Source of the DNA: Lasiosphaeris hirsuta
Taxonomy: Eukaryota; Ascomycota; Sordariomycetes; Sordariales; Lasiosphaeriaceae
NCBI GenBank assembly: GCA_030549175.1
Contig: JAUKUA010000003.1
Coordinates: 4,030,001 to 4,094,000 of the forward strand
Direction of reading: 5' to 3'
Length of the DNA: 64,000 nucleotides
The position numbers and the translations under genes are program-made. Below are positions 46,307 to 56,976 of this stretch, one piece after another. The first letter of the stretch is position 1. Each line of letters begins with the position of its first letter. The notes beneath the pieces are model-generated. The model saw only the letters and a list, made by a program, of their open reading frames with translations, was not told where the DNA came from and searched no databases.

Positions 46307-47193
46307 TGTTCAGTACGGCAAGAACTTCGCACACGCGGTCCATAGCTAGGGTGTCAACAGCTAGTATTGCACATGGTGTGACTAAGGTTAACGCATTCGG
46401 TCAGAGCTGTCATTACTAGCTCGTTGGGATTAGGGAAAAGAATGGTGGGGTTGGAAAAGGCAGAAAATAAGAGGGAATTTGGATGGTTGGGGATGGAAAT
46501 TTGGAACTCAAGCAAATCAGTGTCTACCTAATGGTCTCCATAAAATTCAAGCAGGAGCTGATCATCCAAACACGGCTTCCTGAAGAACTCTCCAACTTGC
46601 ACCTACCCCCTAACAGTTGAGCAACACAGGCCTAGAAGAATACGGCCAAGATCCTACCTACCTTACTAAAGATGTATCCACCTGTACGACTCTTGCGGTC
46701 CAGCCTGGATTTAAAATCCGCTTCCAGCTCTGAACCCCCGCTTTTATTCTTGCTTTGTTTCAAAGCTTTACAAGGCCAACACAGCTAGCCGTAACAGGAC
46801 CGCGTAATCGCGACGGAGTCGTAGTCGCAACAAGCACTCGAATAATGCCACTATTTTCCGGACCTGGGAACACCTATTGAGAACCAGGATATCTAGTAAG
46901 ATATGCCATGGAACGTAGCTTCATGTCGGCCGACGACATAGCACATTGAAGTGCCCATGATGTGGGTCGAACAAGGGTTAGACTGTGATCAAGAGCGAAC
47001 TTGACCCATTCGGGCTCTTTTGCCACATTCACACCCCGTGACCCTCCATGTATCTACCAAGCCCCTCTCCGATCTCGATCGAAGACATCAATAGCAGAAG
47101 TGAGACTACTTGTCTTATAACAATTCATCATTCGTACACAAACTCCTTCCACCGCCCTAGCACCAAGCGTGCGCTCAGACAAGCAAGGACCCT
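46307..47193. other. intergenic, no gene seen
   Basis: This 0.9-kb stretch lies between the small secreted frame and the 3' end of the glutathione peroxidase gene. Only short chance frames are present. Confidence 0.45.
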
Positions 47194-47820
47194 CTACTTG
47201 CTCAACTCCTCCAGGATGACCGACTCAAGCGACTCGGGCTTGGTGGTTGACGCCCAGCGGCCTTTCACCTGACCATCCTTCCCGATAAGGAACTTTTCAA
47301 AATTCCACTTGATGCGCTTGAGGCCCAAAATACCAGGCTTCTCATTCTTGAGCCACTCGAACAAAGGACTCGCGTTGTCCCCGTTAACATCGACCTTTTG
47401 CAGAATGGGAAAGCTGACGCCGTAGTTAATCTGACAGAAGCTCTGGATTTCGTCATCGGTGCCGGGGTCCTGGCCGCCAAACTGGTTGCAGGGGAAGCCC
47501 AGGATGACAAAGTCATCGCCATGCTTCGCCTTGATGTCCTTGTAGACTTTCTCCAGGCCGCCAAACTGGGGTGTGAAGCCGCACTTGGAGGCGGTGTTGA
47601 CGACGAGGACGACCTTGCCCTTGTAGTCAGAGAGGGGGACCTCAGCACTCTTCTCTGCGACAGAGAAAAAGACAACAGTTGTTAGTGGCGGTCTCTAGGT
47701 AGCCTGTGCCATGCACGTTACGGGGCAAACACGGGGCAGCCACCAGGCTGCGCAGGGTCAAAGGAGCAACGACGTACTGTCGAGAGGCTTGAAGTCGTAG
47801 AAGCTGGTTGCGGATGCCAT
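47194..47820 (-). CDS. gpx3: thioredoxin-type glutathione peroxidase (Gpx3/Hyr1-like)
   Basis: These fungal enzymes reduce hydroperoxides using thioredoxin, and the yeast member also senses peroxide for Yap1. Two exons, 47820-47778 and 47654-47194, joined by removing a 123-base intron, give 167 residues. Exon 1 encodes MASATSFYDFKPLD; the splice creates the following Lys and leads into KSAEVPLSDYKGKVVLVV. The peroxidatic Cys39 is in NTASKCGFT, Cys70 in GFPCNQFGG and the probable resolving Cys88 in SFCQINYG. The catalytic Gln and Trp/Asn are in NQFGG and KWNFEKFL. Exon 2 contains no Met or alternative start codon in frame, so it escapes simple ORF lists. Length and motifs fit the family throughout. 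Confidence 0.93.
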
Positions 47821-48858
47821 GGCTGCGAAAGGTCTGTGGTGGACCTGTGGGCGGTTGGTCTGAGATATCACGAATCTCGATGTCGCTTGTTTGAACTGCC
47901 GGCTTGAGAGGTGGACTTTGTGGCTCTGGGATATGGCGGGGACTAACGAATAGCTTGGTCTCGATATGCAAATGCGTGGAAGACGTGGTGGCGGGATTAG
48001 TTGGGGTGGCATGAAGAGAAGTAGGAATGAGCGTCCAAGTCAAGAGTTGCGAGGGGTTTAAGACCGACGAGGCCGGTATTTATTCCGGATCGAGTTTCAT
48101 GTACTTCGGACTATTGCCTCGTTGCGCCGTTAGGGTATTGTGGCGATTCGATTGGCTCTCCCCTGGTTCTGGTGTGGTGTGCACACGCACACACGCTGTT
48201 GGTTTCGTCTCTCGTTTCCAACTGTTTCGGTATCAGCGTCTCGGTATCAGTTCCTCGGTATGGGATTTCAAGCAAGCAATACGGGAAAGGTACTGTAGTC
48301 GGGGCTAATATCGAGGCCATGTATTTGGTAGGTAAGGTTGCCCCGGTAGACTCCTATTCAAGGACGTGGCGTGCATGACGGGTCTGGGCAATACGACACG
48401 CGTGGCAGTGTGATGCCAAGCTTTTTATTGGCCGCTCGCGTCAACGCCGGCTTCAATACGCAATTCCGATGAGTTTCAGGTTTACGACATAGCACGGTAT
48501 CCCGCGCAATGCAATTATAAGGTATCTCACTTTGGAGGGGGGCCGAGACATTCTCGAATGGCATCCTGGTAAAATAAACCGGGAGCTACCCCGCCTCCAC
48601 TTATCCGAGAGCCGCACCTGCAAGCGCAGGAAGCTTGAGCCATCCCCACCCACTTGATCACTGGCTGCATTCAGACGGAGGCTTGCTTGAGGCTTGAGCG
48701 TCGACAGGAAGCGCAAACAAACGTGGAAGTCGATCCGAACTCTTCAGAGTACCATATACCGCATAACACACAGCGGTGGCATAGCCCTCCGCATGCTACC
48801 TTCCTTTTGCTGTGCATGTAACCGTGGAAAACAACAGTTTACAAACAAAGCAGGAAAC
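47821..48858. other. divergent intergenic region between gpx3-like and FAD oxidoreductase genes
   Basis: About 1.0 kb that must hold both promoters. A 14-base-period repeat with TCGGTATCAG copies at 48227 and 48241 and a partial third copy at 48255 lies about 410-440 bases upstream of the peroxidase start. No gene seen. Confidence 0.45.
48227..48261. repeat. 14-bp-period tandem repeat, about 2.5 copies
   Basis: TCGGTATCAG at 48227-48236 and 48241-48250 and TCGGTAT at 48255-48261, each 14 bases apart. Confidence 0.75.
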
Positions 48859-50419
48859 ATGGATTCGCCGCAGAGAAGAAACATCGTCATCATCGGTATG
48901 GCTCCAATTGTTCAATTCCCAGTTTTCGGTTCCCAATTTCCCCATCCCGATGGACCCTATTTTGCACAGGACCCTGAAAACCCTGAATACACTGCCCCTC
49001 CATTGCTGAAACTTCGAGGCCACGGGAACTGACGTGCATCTTCGACCACGGAATGCAGGCGGAGGAATTATTGGGTGCTGCACGGCGTATTTTCTAACGC
49101 GCCACGACAAGTTCAACCCCGCCCTGGATCGCATTATCCTCCTGGAGGCTACTTCAATTGCATCAGGCGCCTCGGGAAAGGCTGGCGGTTTGCTAGCTCT
49201 GTGGGCTTATCCGGCCTGCCTTGTCCCTTTGTCTTATCGACTGCACGGCGAGCTTGCCGCAGAGCATAACGGGGCCGAACGCTGGGGCTACCGGCGCGTG
49301 GGGTGTGGCAGTCTGAGCGCCGTCGTCAAGACTCCGGATATCAAGCCCAAAACCCGGATACCAAATGAGGTCACCAATGGCACCAGCGCAGAGCTGCCCA
49401 TCCAGGGCGCTGTTCCAGATGAGAATGACAAAACCTGGGAAAAGCTCCCCAAGCAAGACGAGGTTGCTGTTGGCCTACTTCAAGAATCTCCTTTACCAGC
49501 AGACCTGGACTGGATAGATGGCGAGTTGATACATCACTACGAAGAGATGGGCATGCCGGGCTTCACCGAGACATCGCAAGTGCATCCATTTTACTTTACC
49601 AATTCAATTGCCGAGTTGGCCAAGGAAAAGGGCCTCGATATTAGGATAGGGGCTAAGGTAACCAAAATCAACCACACAAAGTCAGGTGTGCGAAGCGTTG
49701 AGTACGAGGACCGAGAGACTGGAGATGCCTGCTTCATCAACGAGATTACCGACGTGGTTGTCACAGCCGGCCCTTGGACCGGCAAGCTCCTACCCCGTTC
49801 CAGGGTTGAGGGCCTGAGAGCGCACAGTGTTGTCTTCGATGTCGATATCAGTCCATATGCCGTCTTCACCAATATCCAACTGCCATCAGACTACGTACCG
49901 GAACACCGAGCGACCAAGGGCCAGAAGAGAAAGCACCGAGGGAACGTGGACCCGGAAATTTATGCCCGCCCGGGAAACGAGGCCTACGCCTGCGGTTAGT
50001 TTTGCCCTGCACCAGACGGGAGACCACATATATAAGATTTTCCTAACTAGATATCGCCATCCGTAGGAGAGCCCGACTCAACGATCCCGCTCCCAGAGAC
50101 CGCCGACCTTGTGCAATGCGACGAGGCGCAATGTGATGACCTAGTCGCTTACATCGGTACCGTCAGTCCAGTCCTTGGTGCCGCCCCGGTCAAAGCCAAA
50201 CAGGCGTGCTACATGCCACGGCACATGCGCTTTGGAGAGGAGAGGGGACCCCTAATTGGCCAAACATCGGTCCCGGGTCTTTGGATTGCTGCCGGACATA
50301 CCTGCTGGGGCATCCAGAACGCCCCGGGGACCGGTTGCTTGATGGCGGAGCTGCTTTACGACGGGGTAGCAAAGAGTGCGGACATCGACAAGCTGGACCC
50401 GAAAAAGTTCAAGGTGTAA
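48859..50419 (+). CDS. Tda3-like FAD-dependent oxidoreductase (DAO fold)
   Basis: Three exons, 48859-48895, 49059-49994 and 50067-50419, give 441 residues. The dinucleotide-binding motif IVIIGGGIIGCCTAYFL is completed by the first splice (163-base intron). The acidic end of the fold is seen in IILLEATSIASGASGKAGG. Later blocks are VTAGPWTGKLLP and, near the C-terminus, GLWIAAGHTCWGIQNAPGTG, the closing FAD-binding part of this family. This resembles yeast Tda3, a putative oxidoreductase linked to endosomal traffic; its substrate is not known. Intron 2 (72 bases) has a TCCTAAC branch site. Convergent with the aldolase gene. Confidence 0.85.
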
Positions 50420-51538
50420 CAAGGCAAGATGATGAGGCACGAGGACTACTTGACCAATAAAGGCAAAGAAGCCGGTTTTGCTGTATTTTGCTTGCCCCTG
50501 GGTCAAGCAAGTTTGCCCCCCGCCCCCTCTTACTAAGTACCTTTGCCTGCATGCGTGTCTATGCATATCATCGGGATACGGACGCCGAAATTTCAGGTAC
50601 CGTGAAGTTGATGAAGTTGCTCGGCCTGGGTCCGACGGCTGCCCTGGCCCCTGCAGCTTGTGGTGGTGGTGATGTTGTCGGGGAAGTGGACTTGTTTGGC
50701 TCTTCTTAGATCAAAGATCAAAGATTCTGACTAAAGCTCACAGCTTGATGCCCGAGCTCCCCGTTGTTTCCACATCATTCGGTGTGGATGACACAAAGTA
50801 TCAGGATAAGTCATTATAGTTACATTTGTGTCGTTTCGTCTTTTTTTTGTCCTTTTTTTTTTCTTTTTTTTTTTTTCTGGCTATGATAGTTGTTCAGATG
50901 GAGCAAGTCTACCTTACTTTGGGACAACGGTTAAGGGCGTAAGCAATAGGGTCGGGTAGGTAGGGGGGCACTATATATGCAAGATGGTATTTGCCCATAG
51001 ACACTCTATCTATGCAGACTCAATGTTGATACATGATGATTTCGAGTTGTATCACTTGGAAAATACAATCGGCGGACCTGGTTTCATGTGGTTTATTTCC
51101 CGCCCTCTATGTAATATTGGTAATAAATATGCTTTCCCTATTCCCACTCGCTACGTCCTTGACGAACCAATATTGATAGATGAATGTATCCCTGAACGCT
51201 TCTTTCCTGACCTTCCTCTATGGGAGAGGAATGATTGGTGCGATTAGTAGCAAAGCCCACCAGAAACAGGAAGCCAGTGCCACAAACAATGAATCAGTAC
51301 CCCGATGTCTCCCCATAACCCACCCCCTACGTCTCCAGAGTATCATAAGAGATCCTCGTTTCTGTCTTCAAGAGCGGTTCTTTCGTTCTGCTGGTTCTTC
51401 CTACCTAGGTAAACCCCTGCCCCCATTAGTCTGTTTGGCGCCCAATCAACGTCGTGACTCGTGTGAATCGACCAAAAACCAGAATATTGTACTTTTGGGA
51501 GGACATGTTGCTGTTCGCCACCCTGCTCTCTGGCTCAG
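50420..51538. other. intergenic between convergent oxidoreductase and aldolase genes
   Basis: This 1.1-kb stretch has a T-rich block at about 50841-50876 (runs of 8, 10 and 13 T). An 87-codon plus-strand frame from 50984 begins just after a TATATATG sequence but has no recognised family. Otherwise it appears to be 3' sequence of both genes. Confidence 0.4.
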
Positions 51539-52522
51539 CTAGAGCGACTTTTCGACTTCCATCACTTCTCTGACCCCATCTTCAATCACAGCCACGCGAA
51601 CCTTATCGAGCCGCTTCAGGGGCTGCCGGGGATACCCGCCGTAGCCAAAGTAGCTCTGGATGGCCTGCTTGGTCCCGGCAATGGCCGCCTTCGTCAAGAC
51701 CCAATCGCCCTTGGAAAGAATCCTTTGCAAGGCAATGGCCTCGTCCCTCTTGCCCTCGGCCCAGAGGTTCCATACCTTGACACATACCTTGGGCATGACG
51801 TTGGCCCCGCCAGCGATGATGCCGCTACCACCGCTGACCAGCGTCTGCACCGTAAAGTCGCAGACACCTCCGAACGCCATATAACCGGATCCTTCCGAAA
51901 ATGGCGTCTTCGCGTCCGTCGCCAACGCCACTCTTGTGAGCTTTCCGGTATTTCCGCACGTGAACTTGGTGCCCACAATGTTGGGGTGGGCAGCCAGCTT
52001 GATCAAGAGGTCCGAGTCCATGTCGATACCGGCGACGGCCCCTGGGTAGTTGTACAGGATGAGGGGCAGTGGGCTCGCATCAGCTACGCCCGTGAAGTAG
52101 TCGTGCACGGCTTGCTCGTCCATCAGGCCGCGGAAATAGGACGGCGGCAGCAGCAGAACGTAGTCGCCGCCCGCCCTCTCGGCCAGCTTGCACAGCTCAA
52201 CAGTCCCTCTGACGCTGCCCTCGGTAGCACCGACGATTATAGGCGTCTCGGTAAATCCGGCGGCATCCAGGGCTTCCCTGGTTGCTTGCGTTACTGCCAG
52301 CTTCTCCTCGCGTGTGCAGTGGATGGCCTCTCCGTTGGAGCCCATGGTGACCAGTCCAGCCAGCCCGTCTCGGACCAGGCGCTCCGCATGCTTCTTAATA
52401 GTGGGGATATCGAGGTCTTCGGTTTCGGGATCAAAAAAGGTCATGGTGGGCGCATAGATACCACAAGGCAGCTGCCGCCTGGCAGTCCTACGCCCATTGG
52501 TGGCACCATTGGTGACAGTCAT
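51539..52522 (-). CDS. DHDPS/NAL-family keto-acid aldolase (possibly 2-keto-3-deoxy-galactonate aldolase)
   Basis: The family uses a Schiff-base lysine to cleave or condense pyruvate with a partner. The intronless gene encodes 327 residues. The (beta/alpha)8 barrel begins LPCGIYAPTMTFFDP near residue 18. The GxxGE-type pyruvate-binding loop is MGSNGEA (60-66), the catalytic Tyr is Tyr157 in LYNYPG, and the Schiff-base Lys is Lys186 in VGTKFTCG. The overall pattern resembles fungal LGA1/GaaC, the aldolase of D-galacturonate catabolism, and also mammalian 4-hydroxy-2-oxoglutarate aldolase; sequence alone does not decide. No other galacturonate-pathway genes (reductase, dehydratase) are in the window. 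Start at ATG 52522 gives the normal family length. Confidence 0.85.
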   Translation of the reverse strand: MTVTNGATNGRRTARRQLPCGIYAPTMTFFDPETEDLDIPTIKKHAERLVRDGLAGLVTMGSNGEAIHCTREEKLAVTQATREALDAAGFTETPIIVGATEGSVRGTVELCKLAERAGGDYVLLLPPSYFRGLMDEQAVHDYFTGVADASPLPLILYNYPGAVAGIDMDSDLLIKLAAHPNIVGTKFTCGNTGKLTRVALATDAKTPFSEGSGYMAFGGVCDFTVQTLVSGGSGIIAGGANVMPKVCVKVWNLWAEGKRDEAIALQRILSKGDWVLTKAAIAGTKQAIQSYFGYGGYPRQPLKRLDKVRVAVIEDGVREVMEVEKSL

Positions 52523-55114
52523 GATGGATCTTTAGGTGGGTGAACGAGAAGGGACACCGCCGGGACCTGGAGGCCGAGATCGGGTAGGGACACGATGGAA
52601 GGGGAGTGCGGATGGAGGTAAGCGACAGCTCTGGGCGGAGGAGACGGGAAGTGGTGAGATAGGGGGGACGCGGCTACTTATAAGTGAAAAGGAGGGTCTC
52701 ACGGCACGCAAGATTCCCTCCATGACCTAATGGTAACTGGCTGTGGGGCGGTGAACTGTCAAAGGATATATAAGTATACATAATCATAAGTAAGTCACGG
52801 TCCGACTGCGCAGCCAGCTTCGGACTTTTTTCTTGTTGGCCCAGGTAAAGCCAGGCTAGAACACGCGAGGGCTAACCAAGGCCTAGGCTGGAAGGCAAAG
52901 GAGTGTGGGAGGGAGCGGGAAGATGTCGAAGCTAAGGAGAACAAACAGAGCCATCTGGTGGAGGGGTCCCATCATGTCTCGCGGGCGAGGCGGCAGCAAT
53001 GGCGATTGGCGTCTCACAAAGCTATATCGGTGTAATCTATAGCATATAGAGGAAAGAAATAACGCATGTACGTACTCCCGCAGACAGAGTGCCGTGTCTC
53101 GGGCCAGAATGGTTTTGGCTTGCGTCCTGAGCTCGGGGGACCTGGCGGCGAGACCAATCAGCCAACAACCGGGCAGTTGGGTTGAGCCAAGGGATGCGCC
53201 TCGCTCGATTGTGCCAACGAGCCGCCAGGCACGCCCAAAATGTAGACGTAGAAGAGGAAGGCACGCGCCCGGAATTTTGAGTCCCCGAGCCCCAGCGACC
53301 GTGTGCCAGAGGCAGAGGGTTAACTTAGTAATAGCAAGACGTAGGAAGCACTCCGAATGCAGAGACATCCCAGCTACAGGCACGGCAGGGCAAAGACGCA
53401 AGACCGCGGGGCCTGGAGAAGCTACCCTGACTGCCCCTGCAAAATGGACTGCAAGCGGACTCAACGCTGCCAAGCGGACAGGCTAGAACTAGAACCCCAA
53501 TCGCGGGTCCGGTGATCTGCAAGGTCGGAATCGGAATGGGAGCTGTGTTAAGAGCAGGGGGCGGGTAGCAAACTCGGTGATGTGGTGGTGATGTGGTGTC
53601 CACGTTATTGAACTGCTATAGGAGTGCTGGTGAGCTCATGCTGTGATTCGCGGTCGTGGCTAAGCAGCAAGTCGAGGGTGACATGAAAGCAAGAAAACGC
53701 ACACGACCGCGGCTGCATCATTAACCCCCGCCACTACAATCTGTTCTTGTTTCGGCGCAGGCGCAGCCATAGAGGGCCAGGGTGAGGGTGAGGTTCAGCT
53801 TGCAGGTGGTAGAAAGGGGTTTCGCCGCCGCGATGGCCAAGGGGTAAGGCGGTGGGGATGGCGGTGCGATGTTCAGAGTAGACTCAATGGAACCGCGTGT
53901 CGTCTTGAAATGGTGCTGACTGCCTTATGGTGGAGCAATCGAGAAGTCCACGGGTCCCCGTCCTCATAGCCCGGGTAAATTGAGCGGGAGTTAGCATGGC
54001 GGGGAGCTTGTTGAAGGGTGGATGCTGAATAGCCGATCCAAGAGCCTCCGGGTTCCAGGTGATACTGGCATTGCTGGCCATGTACTCTGAAGTGCAAGAG
54101 GTGAGGATGGATACCTTGATGATCCATCCAGTCGGCCACAGGACGGAGAAATATTTTCCTCCAATCACGGCAAACACTAGCAGGTGTCTGGTTCTGGGGC
54201 CTTGTTGTTCCACGAGCTGAATCCTCATCCATCACCCAGTTGATGGGGCCTGGGAGCCGAGGTCTCTTTGAAGAAAAGAACGAGCAAGAAGAAATCGATA
54301 TAGCATCTCACACTGGTTCTTCATATTTAGCCCGGGATATAATGGCCGGTCACTCGAATTCTCAGACCAGGGGTGAACGGCGATGAGTTGCAGCAGAAAA
54401 AGAATTCCATTGGCACCTGACATTACCAGAGCCCCTGCTTGTTCGACATGCCTTAGACATTGCGGGGGCAGGAGCGCCTCCGCGTGGGGGGGGGGGCGGC
54501 GGCCCGGCCTGAGGCGTCTGCTGTGGAACCCCTGTCACACCTGTCGGGTGCTCCTTCGATATGATGCTGCCCTTCGATTCCGACTGACTTCAAGTCCAGT
54601 TTCCAATTACAATCAGGCTTGTCTTCTTTCCAATGAAACAAATTTGCCCAGAAAGTATTGCGCTATCTCTACCAGCACTAGTAGAGCACGATATGAGAGC
54701 GTTATTAGCTCGGTCGTATTTCTCGATGGGTTTCAATGGCTCCTTCCCAAAACTGCTTTTGCCTAGCAATCCCTGTGCCGGATTGGTCCAATTGGACGGG
54801 CTCGCCCTCTCCAAATTGCTCCAATTGAAGCCCCCGGCTGACCCCTCTTGCCATCTCCTCTAGGCCAGTGTTGCGAAGCCGCAGATACAGAAGCTCGTCT
54901 ATACTGTGACGCAAGGTACGGAACAAGAGCTTGGCCATGTAGGGGTAATGTTCCGCACAGGCTCACCCAACGCTGCGTGATGCAGTACTGCCGATGACCG
55001 CCTCTCGCACCTTCGTACTTATGAGCCTTCAGCCCGCCCTCAAGTGAATCGGCCGTTGATATCTTTCCCTCGACATCGTTTCACGCCTTGTGGATGGTAG
55101 CCTTTGCAGCAACA
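52523..55114. other. 2.6-kb intergenic region
   Basis: It separates the aldolase from the Gfo/Idh gene, which point away from each other. A 196-codon minus-strand frame (52883-53473) and smaller ones have no known family. G11 lies at 54486-54496. Probably promoter sequence for both genes. Confidence 0.4.
54486..54496. repeat. G11 homopolymer
   Basis: Run of 11 G followed by a GGCGGC-rich stretch in the intergenic region. Confidence 0.8.
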
Positions 55115-56419
55115 ATGGAGCCTCTGAACGTTTTGATGGTTGGGACAGGGGAGTACACCACCGGATTCGTCGGTACTGGTGCTTCGGGTTCGGATAAGAA
55201 GGTTGGTGTTGTCGGCTTGTCCATGTTTGACCTTCGGCGGAGAGGAAAGGTCGGCAAGCTTGGTATGGTCGGTGTCAACGGAACAAAGTTTCCAGCAATC
55301 CGTAAGTCAGTCTACGACTCCCACTCATACCTCCATTGCTAATGTCCGGTTTCAGGAAATCACCTACATAAAAACATCTCGCTGGCGTACAATGGCCTGG
55401 ACACCTCCTTTGAGTCGTTCCCGTCCGATGGCGTCAAGGACCCGGATGCTTTTAAGACAGCTATCGATGCCCTCAAGCCTGGCGATGCCATCACCATTTT
55501 CACACCCGATACGACACACTACCCGATCGCTCTATACGCCATCGAGCGCGGCATCCACGTCATGATAACCAAGCCCGCTGTCAAGCTGCTTAAACACCAC
55601 CTTGCGCTTCTCGAGGCAGCTGACAGCCACGGCATCTATGTCTACATCGAGCACCACAAGCGCTATGACCCAGCATACTCCGATGCCAGGTTCAGAGCTC
55701 AAAAGCTTGGCGATTTCAACTATTTTTATAGTTATATGTCTCAGCCAAAGTCACAGTTGGAAACATTCAAGGCCTGGGCCGGTGTTGACTCGGACATTTC
55801 ATATTACCTCAACAGTCACCACGTTGATATTTGCGACTCTATGGTATCGCAGCTGGGCTATGTGCCGGTCAAAGTCTCAGCTTCGGCCTCGAAAGGCGTG
55901 GCAACCAGCCTCGGCTGTGACGAAGCTACTGAAGACACCATCTCATTACTTGTTCATTGGGAAAATTCCGATGACCCAAGCAAGCATGCCACGGGTGTTT
56001 ACACTGCATCATGGACAGCGCCTCAGAGAGCAGGCGTGCATTCAAATCAGTATTTCCACTACTTAGCGAGGGATGGCGAGATTCGAATCGACCAAGCGAA
56101 GCGCGGCTATGATGTTGCTGACGATTCAGCCGGGCAGCTGATGTGGTATAATCCCTTTTATATGCGGTATGCGCCGGATGAGGACGGCAACTTCAACGGC
56201 CAGACTGGGTACGGTTATGTATCGATGGAGAAGTTTGTGGATGGATGTCGTGCGGTGAATTCCGGATCTCTTAAGCCCAAGGACCTTGATGCGAAGGGAC
56301 TCCCGACTCTGAGAAACACAATTGCGACGACAGCAATTCTCGAGGCAGGCCGGCGGAGCATAGACGAGAACAGAGAAATTAGGATCGAACAGAGGGATGG
56401 GGTCTGGAAACTTGTCTGA
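55115..56419 (+). CDS. Gfo/Idh/MocA-family NAD(P)-binding oxidoreductase
   Basis: Two exons, 55115-55301 and 55356-56419, joined by removing a 54-base intron, give 416 residues. The Rossmann N-terminus is [19 protein letters not shown]. The splice joins KFPAI to [16 protein letters not shown]. The [20 protein letters not shown] segment and ITKPAVK (in place of the common EKP) are the usual nucleotide-binding elements, and [14 protein letters not shown] resembles the family's start of the second domain. Substrates are typically sugars or inositol-like polyols; here unknown. I prefer ATG 55115; in-frame ATG 55094 would add seven residues. Lies 557 bases before the MFS gene on the same strand. 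Confidence 0.82.
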
Positions 56420-56976
56420 GGTTTAGAAATATGATCGAGAACAGAGCTCACAAAAGGTGCATGCTGAATGCGATGCAATTTCTATGCGAATCGGCGCGAC
56501 TAGCTGCTACAAGTTTGGGATTTAGGGCGGCAGGTATGAGTCGTGCTTGCAGATGAAACTGATTCGCGATGTTGGTGGCAGAGTGCAGTCGGGATTATCG
56601 GGTAGGTTCCTATAAATCCGTCGTATATCCTATCTAACACCGCTGTATGGAGCGTAATTGGCTAGTCGCCGGATATGCCATCGTCTGATTGGCAGATGTC
56701 CACTCTTTTGCAATCCTACACAAGAGACAGAGTCACTTTTCCTGACAAAGCCCAATACCAGTGTCGCCATACGGTGAATAGGCACCTCATGCAGCACTGC
56801 ATCAGTCCTCAGTGATCAATAAAAATCCTTTCTGCACCGCTGTAGTTCATCTTTCGCATCTCTCTTCACTTTCCCCCCCAACTCAGTTGAACTTAGCGAG
56901 AGCGCTGATATTCTCAAGAACAAGATACGCCCACGTTTACCATTTACGAGCACCAAGCCCCCATAACACCGCTTCT
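56420..56976. other. intergenic between Gfo/Idh and MFS genes
   Basis: A 557-base stretch with the MFS promoter and leader. No gene seen. The frame of the MFS gene is open upstream to 56812 but without family similarity. Confidence 0.5.

Noticed and set aside
52883..53473. 196-codon minus-strand frame
   Set aside because: Leu/Arg/Pro-rich with no family likeness; lies in promoter-like sequence between divergent genes.
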